Shown: positions 24,490-37,668 of the stretch, piece after piece
How positions within the stretch are numbered: the first letter of the stretch is position 1
How the letters are laid out: every line of letters starts with the position of its first letter
Origin: Cephalotrichum gorgonifer
Lineage: Eukaryota > Ascomycota > Sordariomycetes > Microascales > Microascaceae
Direction: 5' to 3'
Length of the DNA: 64,000 nt
NCBI GenBank assembly: GCA_900312665.1
Contig: ONZQ02000006.1
Location: forward strand, 1,024,680-1,088,679
Translations under genes and position numbers: made by a program
The notes under the pieces: generated by a model
What the model was told of the DNA's origin: nothing
What the model saw: only the letters and a program-made list of their open reading frames with translations
Databases searched by the model: none

Positions 24490-25361
24490 CGGACTTTCTC
24501 AACATCGGAGTTCTCCGCTTGAAGATTTTCTGACAGGGGTGATTCGGGACATGGGTTGGTCTTCTCGGATAGGGCTATCGGGTAAGGTTTTGGCAGCTCT
24601 AATGGAAATTTGAGAGAGAAAAAAAAAAGAAAAATTGCCACTTTAGCATTGCATTTTGCCCCTTTGGGGTTCCATCCAAGGCATACTAGGATGTTCACAG
24701 CTTAACATGGCCCTATTTTGAGCTGGCATCTCACCACCCATGAGCAAGACAGGAAACGGACGACCCCCCATCAGTGGTACTCTGCCGCCACCCCCACTTG
24801 TCACTCGAGCCACCTCCAAATCTGATTAGGCCCCACCCACCCAAGTACCTTTTACCCCGTACCCGACATCCTGAGGTACCCAGTGCTCATGTCGTCGGAC
24901 CTGAACATTTCGTGGTTACCAGTTGGGTACCGGTGACAGGCCCCACCATTCCCGTTGCTCTAGACCCGCATCCGGAGCAGACAGGCCTGCACTACCCGGA
25001 AGGGGGAGCCGATCCGCCACCCACCCCCGCTTTGTCTGCAGGTTGGTATCCTCCGGAACCGTTTTTAGGCGGAGACTCAGCTCGGGCCCGTCGCGGACGA
25101 TCACCCCCGGCAGGGCTGATGCAAAGGTCCTACTACGACGTAGGGGACGCCGGGCGACGCCCGCCCGTTCTCTTTTCAGCTGCCTTTGGCTGCTAGAGTT
25201 CGTGGATTGTCGGAAGATGCGTGCCCCCCGTCCGTCATCCGCACTTGCATCTGTCGTGCACACGGAAGTCGACGTGGAATTAGGGGAATATAGGGCAAGG
25301 GTCAAGGGTCAATTCCCACGATAGCTGGAATGCGGGAGTGATGGGTGTCTCCGACCCGTTA

Positions 25362-25391
25362 TTTTTTTTTTTTTTTTGGGGGGGGGGGGGG
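25362..25391. repeat. T16 run directly followed by G14
   Basis: Sixteen T followed without a break by fourteen G. Read on the other strand this is a C run then an A run. It is prone to slippage and assembly error. Confidence 0.9.
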
Positions 25392-26204
25392 TCGGGGCCT
25401 GCCCCGCCCTTGGGGGCCCATGGTCCAGAGCAATATCCATGATCGGAATTATGATGTCATAGTAATTCGCTGCCCACAGGTGGGGTGCTCGAGTTGACGT
25501 CATTGCCTCAAGAAATAATTCCTACGATGCTACTTCCCACGCACACTGGTACGAAGCAGGGTGGATTCGTGCTTTGAAGAGAGGAACTTTCGCATATTTG
25601 ATATTATCGGGATTCCATACCCTGCATACCCTAGTTCGGTAAACGAACGAAGGAGCCGCGGTCCCCATTATTGATTTTTTTTCTCGGCCGTAATCAGCAT
25701 AGTCTTCGTTTGACCAGAGCTAGAGAAGACGTCCAAAAACAAAAAGAAGGGAAAGGAAAAGAAAGGAAGACTGAGTATCTCGAAATGAAACTGTACCCCA
25801 AACGCACATCCGGTCCTTTTGTGTCTCGTTCTTTTATTTCCCACTCCGCGCAAAATAAGAATTCAAGGAAAGTATATAGGGGCGAAGGTGAATTAGCCCC
25901 GATTATTATTAGAAGAGGGGGGGGGAGCCGCCCTGAAAATCGTTGCATTGCAAAAAGAAGAACAAGAACAGGAAAAGAAGAAAAAAAGATCCTCCCCAGT
26001 TCTGCGTGAGTGAGCTATCTTTTCTAAGTCGTTCATCGTAAACGTAACGTAAGACGTGTTCGTAGATCTGTTCGTGTTCGGTAGATGGAGGGGAGAACCC
26101 ACGTGCTCTCGGATGAGGGCCAAAAATTGGAGGCGAGTCCTGGACTTTGCTTTCAACTTTTGATCGTGATCGTTCGGGACCTCCCGCACTAGGGTGGCGG
26201 AATA

Positions 26205-27954
26205 TCACCCCGCCATCGGCTGATCGCCGCTACCCGGTGCCGCAGATGGTCCCTCGCCCGCGTTCATTAACAACCTCTTCCTCTCCTTTTTCGCCCAGCG
26301 GAGTCCGCACGCATTGCATAGAGTCTTGGGTCCTTGCGGTCCCTTTCTCCACTCGGGAGACTCGAGAGTTCCTATATATTGGGAAGGAAAAATTATCAGC
26401 AAGCGAAAACATGACGACTTACACCAAACAGAAGGAAAAAAGAGAAGAAAAAAAACAGGCAGAGCTAGCTTGCGCTGAAGTGGTGGGGCGGGAGGTACGT
26501 ACCGCAGTCCGTGCACACATATTCCTCTACCACCTTTTGCTTCTTCTTCTTCTCACCCTGGCGCGAGTCCCGCCCTAGCGGGATCGCGATTCCCGCGTCG
26601 CCCGTAATCTGCCTCGGACTAGACCGAGAAGATGTCGACGCCCCCGTTGCGCGGCCGCGCTCCCCGTCTTCGTACCTCAGCCCAGTGAGCATCTCGATCG
26701 TGTCGGCGCGCGACCCCCGCTCGTACCTCGCCACCTTGTCTCGCAGCGAGTCCGGCTGACTGCCCGCCGCCGCGCCCTCGAGGTTCTCCCTCGTCAGCTC
26801 CCCACCCACCGCCGGCCTGTCAGGCGGCGGCATGCGGCCGTCGACGGTCGTCGAGCTGGAGTCCCGCGTCCCCCGGGGGTCCTCGGACAGGCTGTCCCGC
26901 CGTAGCATCCACTGCCTTTGTGCCTCGAGCTCCTCCGCCTCCTCCTCCCTTCGCAGGGCCGCGATACGCCGCTTCAGCCGCTCGTTCTCGATCTTGTGCT
27001 CCAGGAACGTGTCTAGCAGCCCGGCGTTCTTGGTCGGATACGGCCGGGATGTTAAGAAGATGGCCTGACAGAAAGGGGCCTGATTGGACGGGTCCGGCGA
27101 GAACTGCGGGGCGGCGGCGTGTGCGTGGCCCACGGCCTCCAGGACAGCGTAGGTGCCGTCCTTCCTCTTGAGGCGGTAGAAGAAGCGCATGGACTCGCCT
27201 GAGGCGATGGCCTCGTTCATCTCTGAGGTGAAGAGGCCCACGTCATCTGGATGGAGGAGGTCCTTGAGGAAGAGGTTTGCGATCTCGCCTGGTTGGTAGC
27301 CCACCAGTCTGGTCACGCTGTTGGATACGTACTTTATCCTTCCGTGACCGTCGAGGATCTTCAGGAGGTCGCTCATCTCTTCTACTAACTTTGCCGACCA
27401 GTTCCGCCTCTTGGTGAAATCTGTGAAGGAGTTGCTACCGCCGCCTGACGCCCCTGGTGGGCTGGGGTCCTGCTGACTGCCAAATCCGGCATAGTCTAAT
27501 GGGGGATGAGGAATTGGAGCCTGATAGGCATTGTGAGGAACTGGAGAGAGTTCCGTGCCGATCGGGGGGGAGCACATGGCTTGGGACATTGGGGGTGCGA
27601 AGGCCAGTGGGTAAGATGGGGTAAGGGTCGACCCTGCCGCATGGTCTTCCAGCATAGGGTAAGGCTCAAATCCTGGGTCGATATTGCTGAGGATCTCCAT
27701 CATGTCCACGCCGCCAACGCCATCAGCGCCATCAGCACCATCAGCGCCATCAGCGCCACCCATAGAGACCTCCGAGCCAGTTAGTTATACCGTTCGCTAG
27801 CGGGGTTTGAGAACAGCGGACATAAGGTAGCCTGTAGAGGGGGCAGGAGGCATACCGGTGGGCCAGCCAGGGCATTGGCCTGGCTGTTGAAGTCCAAGTC
27901 ATTGAAATCATAGTAGAAGTCATCTGGGGCTTGATGAGGATGGCCCCGAGACAT
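26205..27954 (-). CDS. wc-2: White collar 2 (PAS + GATA zinc finger)
   Basis: Three exons on the minus strand, 27856-27954, 26503-27769 and 26205-26371, give 510 aa. The N-terminus is acidic and aromatic, followed by a Gly-Ala-Asp repeat. A PAS domain lies at about residues 157-250 (NWSAKLVEEMSDLLKILD, then VGYQPGEIANLFLKDLLHPDD). A coiled-coil-like Arg/Glu segment follows, then a Ser-rich linker. The C-terminal GATA finger is C-x2-C-x18-C-x2-C with Cys452, 455, 474 and 477, followed by LRWAKKERK. WC-2 pairs with the photoreceptor WC-1 to form the light-responsive, clock-linked transcription factor complex. The last intron falls inside the zinc finger, one base after the second Cys codon. Identity is strong; an additional 5' exon cannot be excluded. 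Confidence 0.93.
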
Positions 27955-30045
27955 TGCCTTTGCTTTTCCCGAGGAGCGGAAGACCGTGGGCCGAAATTCG
28001 GTTGTGATCCCACCGGAGGGAATGTGTGAACTAGGGAACGGGAAGGACGGGGCGAGAGAGCGAGAATGGGGGAGGGGGCGCGGGCCGGTGGGGATGTCAG
28101 GAGACATCCACTGGGGTCTATGTTCGCAACTCCACACCATTGATATAGATATCTTCCGCGGGTCTCCGTTGACCCGGGCCGGGGATGTATGAAAAGGGGG
28201 TCCTAGCCAGCTGAGAAGGGGGGCAATTACGGGGTATGGGCAGGCCGGGGGGGGGGGGTCGCTAGATAAAACCAATGAAGGCGGGCAAGGGCTGGTATCA
28301 CCGATATTTGGTACCCTCAAGTGCAGGGACTCATGTACAATACGAGCTGAGAATACAAGTCGGTGGAAGCAGGCCGTGTAAACCGTGCTTCTGGATCTCG
28401 GGGAAGGGGAGCAGGCGCCGCGAGGGATCACCATGGACAACTTTTGCTGCAGATGGGAAAGTTGTGAATTTCGCATCTTATGTTGCTGTTCTATGGAATG
28501 CGGAATATATACTACGCTGATTCTGCTTGTGTCTAAGCTTTCCTGCTTCCAACCCGAGTTTCTTGGTGCGGGCTAATACCTGTTGAGGTTGGCACATATC
28601 GAAAAACCTAGCTTGTGATGACGATTGAAAAAGGCGGCAACGTCATCGCACCCAAGTGGAGGCTTTATTCATGGAATCATCTCGTGTCGTGTACCCACTC
28701 TCCTGCAGCTACCAGTACAATGTCTTAAGTATCGCTTTATTCTATTGGATAATAATCCACTCTAGTCATGAGCTTGACCTTATCCTACAACCTCAGGGCT
28801 GGACTCTTCCGCTCTTATGCACCAGGTCTAAAAGTGAGGGGTGTCACCATCGGGTAGTGTACCTGGGAAAGGTGGAGTACACTCAACCTATTACAACATC
28901 CCTATATTAATTCGAACACTCCGAGTCTGAGTGTACTCCGTACGAGTCATGTAAGTAAGTACCTTCAGGGTACAATGGAATCCCACTTTGCACGGTCTCC
29001 GGTACCTACGATACCAGTACGTGGGACCGTCTGGGCAAGAGTGTTTCGCCCACGCTACCCGCTAACACCCGTAGACCCTTGGGGCCGGGGTGCAACGACG
29101 ACCCTACATGAAGTCCTGGCTACCTTTGACCCTCGTTATCCATGATCTCCATGGTTCAGCCTGTTTCGTTTCGGAGCCCATCGGGCAGGGCGCGCATGGT
29201 GTGAGAAGTGGGACGTTTGGGTTGGGGGTGCCGTTGAAGCCAAGGCGCCGAAATCAATGGGTGGTGTGGAGTCATGGTAGCAGGCGAAGCGGGCAACCCA
29301 CCTGGACGGAAGACGAGAGAACTCCGGGGATTTCGGCCGGTTTTTATTACCAGAATATCCCGATGCACTCAGAAACATATTACGACTACCCTTTCAGCCA
29401 GGCGTTAATACCTGTACTTGTACGTTGTATCCAGTAAAGAGGCACATGTGCGATACCATGTCTCATGTACAAATCTTGAACAGAGTAAGGTTGGATCTGA
29501 AGATGTGGGGGAGGATGTCAGTTGACAGTTGACAGTTGTGGAGTGTATTTGCTCAAGAGACGTTGGTAGTTTATCCTGCGATTGCGATTGCGATTGCGAT
29601 CCCGATCCCGATTGAGTTTGAGCATAACCACAACATCGATGAATAAACTGTGGGTGCAAGTACGAGTATTACAAGTATGCATGTGCTGCTGGTAACTACC
29701 TAGTGTCTACATGTAGTGTGAGGAGGGGTCAAGAGTGACCGCCCTATGTTGTCGCGCGCTGTCATGTGACTGCGGATATGCTGGCTGTTGAGGAGTCCAG
29801 GCAACAGCAGCTCTTGAGCTATCCGAGCTACCTCGGACGCGTCTCTCAGCGAAGACCCGCGTTGAGGGCTGGAAATTTCGAGATCAAGGCCCGGCCAGTT
29901 CCATTCCCTTTCCACGACCCTTCTGCGCCCCATCACCCCCGGCTGCTTGCAGACCGGCATCCGCGTTTATTTCCAAAGTGCAATTTTGACCGCTATCTTC
30001 AAACCACCCGCTGTCAGATGAAGCGCCCATTCCCGGCCGTCCATC
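27955..30045. promoter_or_regulatory. 2.1 kb divergent intergenic region, wc-2 / RAD50
   Basis: The two genes are transcribed away from each other, so this should contain both promoters and a possibly long wc-2 leader. It contains a G-rich run near 28246-28258, a hexamer repeat at 29578-29613 and a short repeat of CAGTTGA near 29518-29537. No gene seen. Confidence 0.5.
29578..29613. repeat. GCGATT/CCGATC hexamer microsatellite
   Basis: Six consecutive 6-bp units of GCGATT changing to CCGATC/CCGATT, upstream of RAD50. Confidence 0.9.
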
Positions 30046-33000
30046 ATGTCTAGGATTGATAAACTGTCCATTCAGGGCATCCGTTCCTTCGCCCCGAATT
30101 CGAGGGAGACTATACAGTTCAACACGCCCCTGACCTTGATTGTGGGCTACAATGGCTCCGGAAAGACCACCATAATCGAATGCCTGAAATATGCCACCAC
30201 CGGCGACCAGCCCCCGAATAGCAAGGGCGGCGCCTTTATCCACGACCCCAAGGTGAGCTGGCCCTGCCCCCTTGCCCTTGCGCAGGCAGCTCCATGCCCT
30301 GATCAATATACTGAACAGAGGATACCCTTAGCTATGTGGTGAGAAGGAGGTCCTGGCTCAGGTCAAGCTCTCCTTTAGGTCCGCTGTCGCCTCCAAATAT
30401 GTCGTCACAAGAAACCTCCAGCTCACGGTCAAGAAGACAACCCGGTCCATGAAGACGCTCGAAGGCTCGCTAAATATTATGAATAATGGCGAGAAGTCTG
30501 TCATCTCTACCCGCGTCGCCGCCCTCGACGAAGACGTCCCCAAATACCTTGGCGTATCGCGCGCCATTCTCGACGCCGTTATTTTCTGCCACCAGGACGA
30601 ATCGTTATGGCCCATGAGCGAGCCTGCTGCCCTGAAGAAGAGATTCGACGAGATATTCGAAGCCCTCAAGTATACAAAGGCCATAGACAACCTCAAGCTC
30701 TTGAGGAAAAGGCAGGGGGAAGACCTCACGAAACTGAAGATCTTCGAGGAACAAGACAGGATAAACAAGGAGAAGGGCGACCGTGCCGAGCGTCGGTCCC
30801 GCGACCTGCAGGCTGAGATCGAGGCGGCGAGAGAACAGTGCGGGGCCATCTCGGACGAGATGGATGAGATTCAGGGCATGGTCCGCGAGAAGCACGAGCA
30901 GGCGAACAGCTTCCTCAGTATCGTCCAGGACCTCAAGAATAAACGTGACCAACTGGAGTACCGGCAAGACGCCGTTGCGGAGCTGAGGATGACGCTGGAA
31001 GAACTATCCGAGGATGACGAGTGGCTGGAGAAGACCCTGTCGCAATATGAGGAGAGGATGGCCCGGTACAAGGCTGCAGCCGAAGAGAACCGCTCTCAGT
31101 ACGCGGCTCTACAGGATGACCTTACCAAGGCGCGGAAGGATCACTCGAGCCAGCTGGCAGAACAGGGAAGGCTTCAGTCGGATAAGGAGAAGTACGAGCG
31201 TCAGCTCGTAACCCGCATGGAGATGGTTCACGCTGCGGCCGAGCTGCATGACTTCCGCGGATTCGATGGGGAGCTGACCAACGCCCAAGTCAAATCCTTC
31301 CATGACAAAGTTCAGAAGCTCTTGGCTGACAAGAAGCGTGAGCTGGATCGGATTCAGAAGCAAAACTCCAAAGAGGTAGACAAGGTCAACGCTGCCATTT
31401 CGGAGCTGGAGGGGAAGAAGTCGGCCCGTACCCAGGATCGCGTCTTTGCGAAGCAGCGCATAGGCGCCATAGAAACGCGGACCGAAGCGCTTCAGAACGA
31501 TGTGAAATTGATCGACATTGACGAAGGGGCCAAGGCACTTCTGGATGGGCAGATCAAAGACGTCGAGGGGAGGCTACAACAGGTTCAGTCGGACTTTGAG
31601 AAGTCCGGCTATGACGCCAACATCCAGCAGGAAAACGAGGTGCTCTGGAGCCTAGAGGCCGAGAACGAGAGGCTCGGTCGGGAACTGGTCGAGTGCACCC
31701 GGCTCGCCTCGGAGAGAGCTCAGCTGGATCTTCGAAAGGGCGAGTTGGCGGATCGGAGGCGCAAGCTCGACATACGCATCGGAGCGGCCAAGGAGAAGCT
31801 CGATTCGGCCGTTGGAAGCGACTGGACTGCAGCCACATTGGAGGACAAGTTTCAGAGCTCCATGAGACGCCAGAACCAGGCGGTTTCGCAAGTGCGGCAA
31901 AAGCGCGATCAGATGCGGGATAAGCTGCAGACGCTCAGCTACAGGGTCAAGACCGCCAAGGATACGGAAAAGAGCAAGAGCGACGAGGCTGCCAGGTGTG
32001 AAAAGGCCGTTTATGATTATATCCTCACCGTGAACGAGGAAGCCGCTTCCGCTGACGACTATCCCGGCGAGGTATCCCACTACGAAGAAAAGGTCGAGGA
32101 GAGTAGGACGGAAATCAGTCTCTGGGACGCACTCGCGCAGTATTATGGCCAATGCCAGAGCACTCTCACGAAGAAGGGCACCTGCAGGCTCTGCGAGCGG
32201 CCGTTCGAAGCGAGCCAGGCCGCGTTCCGGTCACGGATGGAGAAGAAGATCAAGGAGAAGCTGAATCCGAAGGAAAAGTTAGAGTCCGAGAAGGAGCTGG
32301 ATGAGTCGAGTGCCATCCTCGATGCGCTGCGCAACCTCCGGCCACAGTATGACACCTACAAGCGTGTGAATGAGGAGCTTCCCGGCCTCAAGCAGAACAC
32401 CAAGGACATCGTGGCCGAATACGAGGCTCTCGAGCGACAATTCGAGGATGCCCAGGCCGCCGTTGCTTCGGAGGAGGAGAAACTGCGGGATATGGAGTCG
32501 ATCAATGAGACTGTCCTAACCATCACCCAGCTCATGAGGGATATTAAGGATTCAGAGGCCCAGATCGAAAGGATTCAGTCACAACAGTCGTCAGGCATCA
32601 CCACGAGGAGCGTCGACGAGATTCACGATCTACAGGCTAGCTGCAGCGAGAAGATGCGCGTGGTCAAGAACAAGATCACCAAGATAACAGCGGACAAACA
32701 GCGTTCCCGGGACCAGCTGAACTCTCTTGAACTGGAGAAGAGCGAGCTTCGGAATAAGTCGAGCCACGCTGCCGCGCAGCTTCAGCGCAAGATCGATTTC
32801 CAGAATCAAATACAAACCTTGAAAGAGGAGCACTCCCACCAGCGCGAACAAATCCAAAGGGCCAACGAGGACTTGGAAGCCCTGGAGCCGGAGATCGTCG
32901 AGGCCCGGTCTTTGCGCGACGACACTCTTCAACGAGGCCGGGCCAAGGAGCAGGCTGTGGCTGAGGAAAGGGACGTCGTCGCCAGCACCGTGAGCGAGCT

Positions 33001-34051
33001 GAAGCTGGTGGAAAGTGATATCCAGGACTACGTTGCACGAGGAGGCGATTCGAACCTCGCGACCAACCAACGAGCCATCGCAGGATTGGAGAAGAACATC
33101 GCCGATGTCGAGAAGGAGATCTCGGACCTGACAGTCCGGACGAACAAGCTGAAGCAGGACATCAACAACGGTGACCGGAAGAAGAAGAACATTAGCGATA
33201 ACCTCAACTACCGTAAGAATCTCCGGATGCTCGACGTCCTCCGGCGGGACATTGCCGACCTGGAGTCCCGGAACGCGGACGAGGACTATGAGCGGCTGGT
33301 GGGCGAGGCGCGGTCGTACGAGAGCCACTACAACAAGCTGCTTGCGGAGCGCGGGTCCATCATGGGGAGCATGAAGACTAAGGACGAGGAACTCGAGCGG
33401 CTGCTGAGGGAGTGGGAGATGGATTACAAGGACGCGGCGCGCAAGTACCGCGAGTCGCACATCAAGGTGGAGACGACCAAGGCGGCGATCGAGGACCTGG
33501 GGCGGTACGGCGCGGCACTTGACAAGGCCATCATGCAGTACCACAGCCTCAAGATGGAGGAGATTAACCGTATCGCGGGGGAGCTGTGGCAGAGCACATA
33601 CCAGGGGACGGACATCGACACGATCCTGATCCGCTCTGACGCCGAGACGTCGACGGGAAAGCGGAACTACAACTACCGCCTGTGCATGGTGAAGCAGGAC
33701 GCCGAGATGGACATGAGGGGCCGATGCTCCGCGGGACAGAAGGTCCTGGCATCCATTATCATCCGGCTCGCGCTGGCCGAGTCGTTCGGCGTGAACTGCG
33801 GACTCATCGCGCTCGACGAGCCGACGACAAACCTAGACCGGGACAACATCAAGAGCCTGGCGGAGAGCCTTCACGCCATTATCAAGGCGAGGCAGGCGCA
33901 GAGCAACTTCCAGCTGATTGTCATCACACACGACGAGGACTTCCTGCGGCATATGCGGTGCAGCGACTTCTGCGATACTTTCTTCCGGGTCAGGAGGGAT
34001 GACAGGCAGAATAGTGTTATTACGAGGGAGAGCATCACGAAGGTTTTGTGA
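30046..34051 (+). CDS. RAD50: Rad50 DNA repair ATPase
   Basis: Two exons, 30046-30252 and 30332-34051, give 1308 aa, the usual length for Rad50. The Walker A motif GYNGSGKT is at residues 34-41. The two long coiled-coil arms meet at a zinc hook with CRLC at residues 687-690. The C-terminal half carries the ABC signature (CSAGQKVLASIIIRLALAE, near residue 1201) and Walker B (LIALDEPTTNLD, near 1230), followed by the H-loop VITHDEDFL. Rad50 joins Mre11 and Nbs1/Xrs2 to tether and process DNA double-strand breaks and telomeres. The intron sits after HDPK and reading resumes with LCGEKEVLAQVKLSF, the expected family continuation. Nothing unusual seen. Confidence 0.97.
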
Positions 34052-34548
34052 TGAGGGTAGTCGTTCGAAATGGGGCAGGGATGGTTGAGTCTGATGCATG
34101 ATGCTGGCCGCTCTGAACTTTGGAGCCTGTGCTCGGGGATTGGTGGGCATTTCTGAGATATAATTACCCTCACTGTACAAGGCGTTCTGGGCGATACCTA
34201 ACTTGATTCAATCTAAGGCAAGATGGAACACCGTTCTTCCGATTCATTCGCAATTTTTTCCTGCTAGTAAACCCGAGTTCGTGACCGTGTCCGCTGTCTC
34301 TTGTTACACCAACCCCCATTTGCACCGATACCCATAAACATTAGAAACCCTTTGCGAAAAGCAGAAACGAGGGACGGCGAAACTACCCCCGACCTCGGTA
34401 CACTAGGGGGCGAACAACCCACGTCCCCCCCTTGGTTAGGGGATGAGACGAGGAGAGGATATCTTGCTCTAGATGGCAGAATCAACCCTCGACCCAGACT
34501 CCCAAGGAGTGCCAAGACACCAGATGAAGACCTACAGTCCCCATCACC
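34052..34548. other. Intergenic region between convergent RAD50 and PPP4R2
   Basis: This holds the two 3' ends. No additional gene seen. Confidence 0.6.
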
Positions 34549-36051
34549 CTACGACTCCCCCACACCCCCCATATCCTCATCCGCCTCACTCCTCGCCTTC
34601 TTCGGGCTCAGCTCGCCCTCAGGCCCCTCCTCTGCGCCCCTCTTCGGGACGCCCTCCCCCCCTTCCATCGTCACATCCCCACCAGCCTCGACTTCCGCTG
34701 CCTCGGCACCCTCGCCCACCCGCCCAGGAGACTCCCCGCTATCCATTTTCCTCCCCACGGCAGCCTCGAGGTCGATCTCCTGTGGGTGTAGGCTATTCTC
34801 GTCGATCCGATTAATAGTCAGCACCGTAGGCCCCAGATCATTGGCCCCCAGCTCCACGGGACCCCTAGCATGCGGCTCCTCCTCCTCCTCCTCCTCTTCC
34901 TCCCCTCCCCCTTCCCCCTCCTCTCCGCCCTCCTTCTCGGCCGACTCCGAGCCGGACGACACGTGCGACGCCTGCTCCCTCCGCAGAATCTCCGCCTGCG
35001 CCGCGCCCCGGGCGAACGCCATGCCGTTGACGCTTATGCTCACGGTCTCTATGCTCCCCACGCCGTTCGGGCCCTCGATGGTCTCCGTGCTCTCGGTGCG
35101 CAGCTCGCGCTGGTGTGGGGAGGACTCGCTGGGCAGCCAGGGGACGGGCGTGAGCAGGGCGCCCCCGAGGGCCTCGTCGCTGCCGGGGTTGTTCTGGGCC
35201 GTGCTGGCCCACGAGACGGTGTCGGCGGGGGCGCCGTTCGCGAAGGAGACGTCCGGGAGGGGGAGGGGGTAGGCGGAGGTTGACGAGGTGACGCGGACGA
35301 CCCGGTCGAGGGCGTGGAGGTAGGAGGCCAGGGCGCGGTAGTGTCGCGTGGGCTCAAGGACGAGCTCGGCGACGCGCTGGATGGTGTGTGGGGGGTGCGA
35401 GGGGAAGGAGGACAGGGTGGTCGTGATGTCCGAGAGCATTTCGCTCAGTTGTGGGGGGAGGGCGGTCGCGGTCGCGGCGGCATCGTCGCCGTCGCCGTCG
35501 GGGTTGGCGGCCGTCTTCTTCGGGGGCGAGGTGGCGGCGGCGGCGGCGGCGGGTTGTTCTGCAGCTTGCGCGGGCTGTGCGGGCGGCGCGGGGTCCGCGT
35601 TCTCTTTATCGGCGTCTGGGGAGAGGGTGGGGTGCATTGTTGGAGAGGAAGGGACCGGGGTGTTCGAGGATGGCTGCTCGGCTCGGCGGTTCCATTTTGG
35701 TGCGGGCGGCGGGAGCGTGGGGATCGGGAATTCTTCGTGTGCGATCTATGTTTTTGGGGGGGGGAGGCGACGACCACCAGCAGTTAGCGGGTTTGCCTTG
35801 CAGCGTGGGACCTTGAACGCGCACTTCGACGGGGGCGACGTACCTTGTTTAGCCTAGTGACTATCGCGTCGAGAAGGCGAGGCCAGGTATCGGGGGTGGG
35901 AAATATTTCGCTGGGGAGAGTAGAATTAGCGAACGAGTTCACTCGCGAACGCGAGAGCAATTGGTGTGATATGTGCGAGATGGCCATACGCATGTGGGAT
36001 GAGACCCTCAGCAAGCTTCTTCAGAAGCTCGTCATCAGCTTCGTTGCCCAT
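34549..36051 (-). CDS. PSY4: PP4 regulatory subunit 2 (PPP4R2/Psy4 family)
   Basis: Three exons on the minus strand, 35990-36051, 35844-35910 and 34549-35745, give 441 aa. The start context GCCATGG is excellent. Domain PPP4R2 runs through the first ~180 residues: the N-terminal helix (DDELLKKLAEG), then FPTPDTWPRLLDAIVTRLNK, EEFPIPTLPPPAPKW and, after an Ala/Pro-rich insert, FPSHPPHTIQRVAELVLEP, YLHALDRVVRVTS. The rest is acidic and disordered, with a run of nine Glu and a basic cluster SPKKARSE that may be a nuclear signal. The family directs the PP4 phosphatase to targets in the DNA-damage response. The convergent RAD50 neighbour is probably coincidental. Confidence 0.88.
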
Positions 36052-37668
36052 GGCGCCAGAAACAAAGCTCAAGATGAGGGGTTCTGGTTGGTACTGGTGC
36101 TGGGGAGGGACGTTGGGGATGATGGAGGTGGGTTCGCGATCGGTCGATGATGCGCCGACCAAGAGAGACCCGTCCTAACTTATCAGTTGCATCCAAGTGG
36201 AGCGGACCCTTCAGGGTGGCATCCAAATGCGTTTCAGGGGGCCAGCTATTAATGGGTGGCATCTGTGCGCAGCTGACATTCTAAGTAGAAGATTATGTCA
36301 GCATAGAACGACTCTGCTGGAACATCCCTCTCGTTACCAACTGAAACCATCGAGTGAATTGCAAATTCAAACAGAGTTTTTAGTGTTAAATAAAACTACT
36401 AGGTAAGGGTTCGAAGACATGGAGTGTTGTGTAACTTGGGTTACGTTCAAATCGATAACAAAGAGTCGTTTCATGCCTACTAAATCTACAATGTTAGCAT
36501 GCGTACTTGCAACTCGCCGACGGGCGGTCCGTGTTGTCACCTGCTTATAACAGGCTTGATAGTTGTTGTAACGGCTGTACAATGTAAATCAAGGCTTGCG
36601 ATATGAAGATATTTCTTATTTCAAATGTGGGATGAGAGAGTTTCGCTACATCATAAGGTCCAGGATATGTGACAGGTGGCCGCAAATAACCATCACGTCC
36701 CAAGTGCGTGCGATTATCGGCAACTTAGGATCTTCTTAACGAAGATAATAACACCAAGACATGCCCCTTGACTAATCTGCCATATATTGACCATGTCAGA
36801 GTTGGCAACTCCAACTTGAAACTCAACATTTTGCGTGACAAGATATAAAGTACCTCACCATCCCTGCACTTCACGATCTCGGGGCTTTTTGCCCTTGAGA
36901 TTGAGGGTGACAGGAGCAGGGGGTAATATTGAGATATCATTCAACTCTGACTATCAGGTGCTCGAGAAGTGTCATATAGGACCAGAACAGCTCTAAGACT
37001 AGCGATTATGGCCGCTGCCGCCTTCTTACTCCCTGGGAAAGCATTCAGCCGAACACATCCTGTAATGACTAGTAAAAACGACGTCAGCGGGCTAAATCTG
37101 CGGTCTGCAGGCTGTAGACGAACCGCCTATTTCCCTCCCCGCTTATCCGTGTGTCGCCTTGAATTTAGTTTGTAGGGTAATGCATAGGCGTCCAGGCGAC
37201 CAGGCTCCCTCCTTTAGACCCCATGTTTCGAACCGTAGCGAGCCTTGGGCAGGCTCTGGCTTCTCCCCACCAGCACAGCGATATCATGATCAGGGTGGCA
37301 CTGAATTATGCCATGCGTGACCATTACGCCAATCATTAAATCCCTTTATACAATCTCGGTGGTCCAAGTTCGAACAGGCGAGGCAACCACAGTCTCAGCT
37401 TGCATGCATACACACTTGTGCATCGGATCGCCTTTTAATAGTACTGCCGATTAAGCAAATGGCTCGCATCCCTAGGAACACCGCGGAAGAGGTAATGATA
37501 TATCAACACAAGCATAGGGTCCATCCGATATAAGTAACATGAACCCTCAGTTTATCTCACTCTTCTATCGCGAAAGAATAGCAGGCCACAAGACGTTTTC
37601 GACATTCTCAGCTGCCAAGGTCGAAGCAGGCACCGAGTGCCCCTTTACCGGAAGTCCCAGGTTGAACC
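36052..37668. other. Gene-poor interval at the left edge of the accessory island
   Basis: It is more AT-rich than the flanking genes. No frame with recognisable domains was found, and no transposon ends were recognised. Confidence 0.5.

Larger units (their letters stand above)
23984..26204. other. 2.2 kb intergenic region
   Basis: No gene seen. It contains a 13-bp tandem repeat (24458-24489), a T16G14 tract (25362-25391) and A/G-rich stretches near 25730-25990. The right end is the 3' region of wc-2. Confidence 0.55.

Noticed and set aside
32630..33544. 304-codon open frame antisense to RAD50
   Set aside because: Leu/Val/Arg-rich shadow of the coiled-coil codons with no family similarity.
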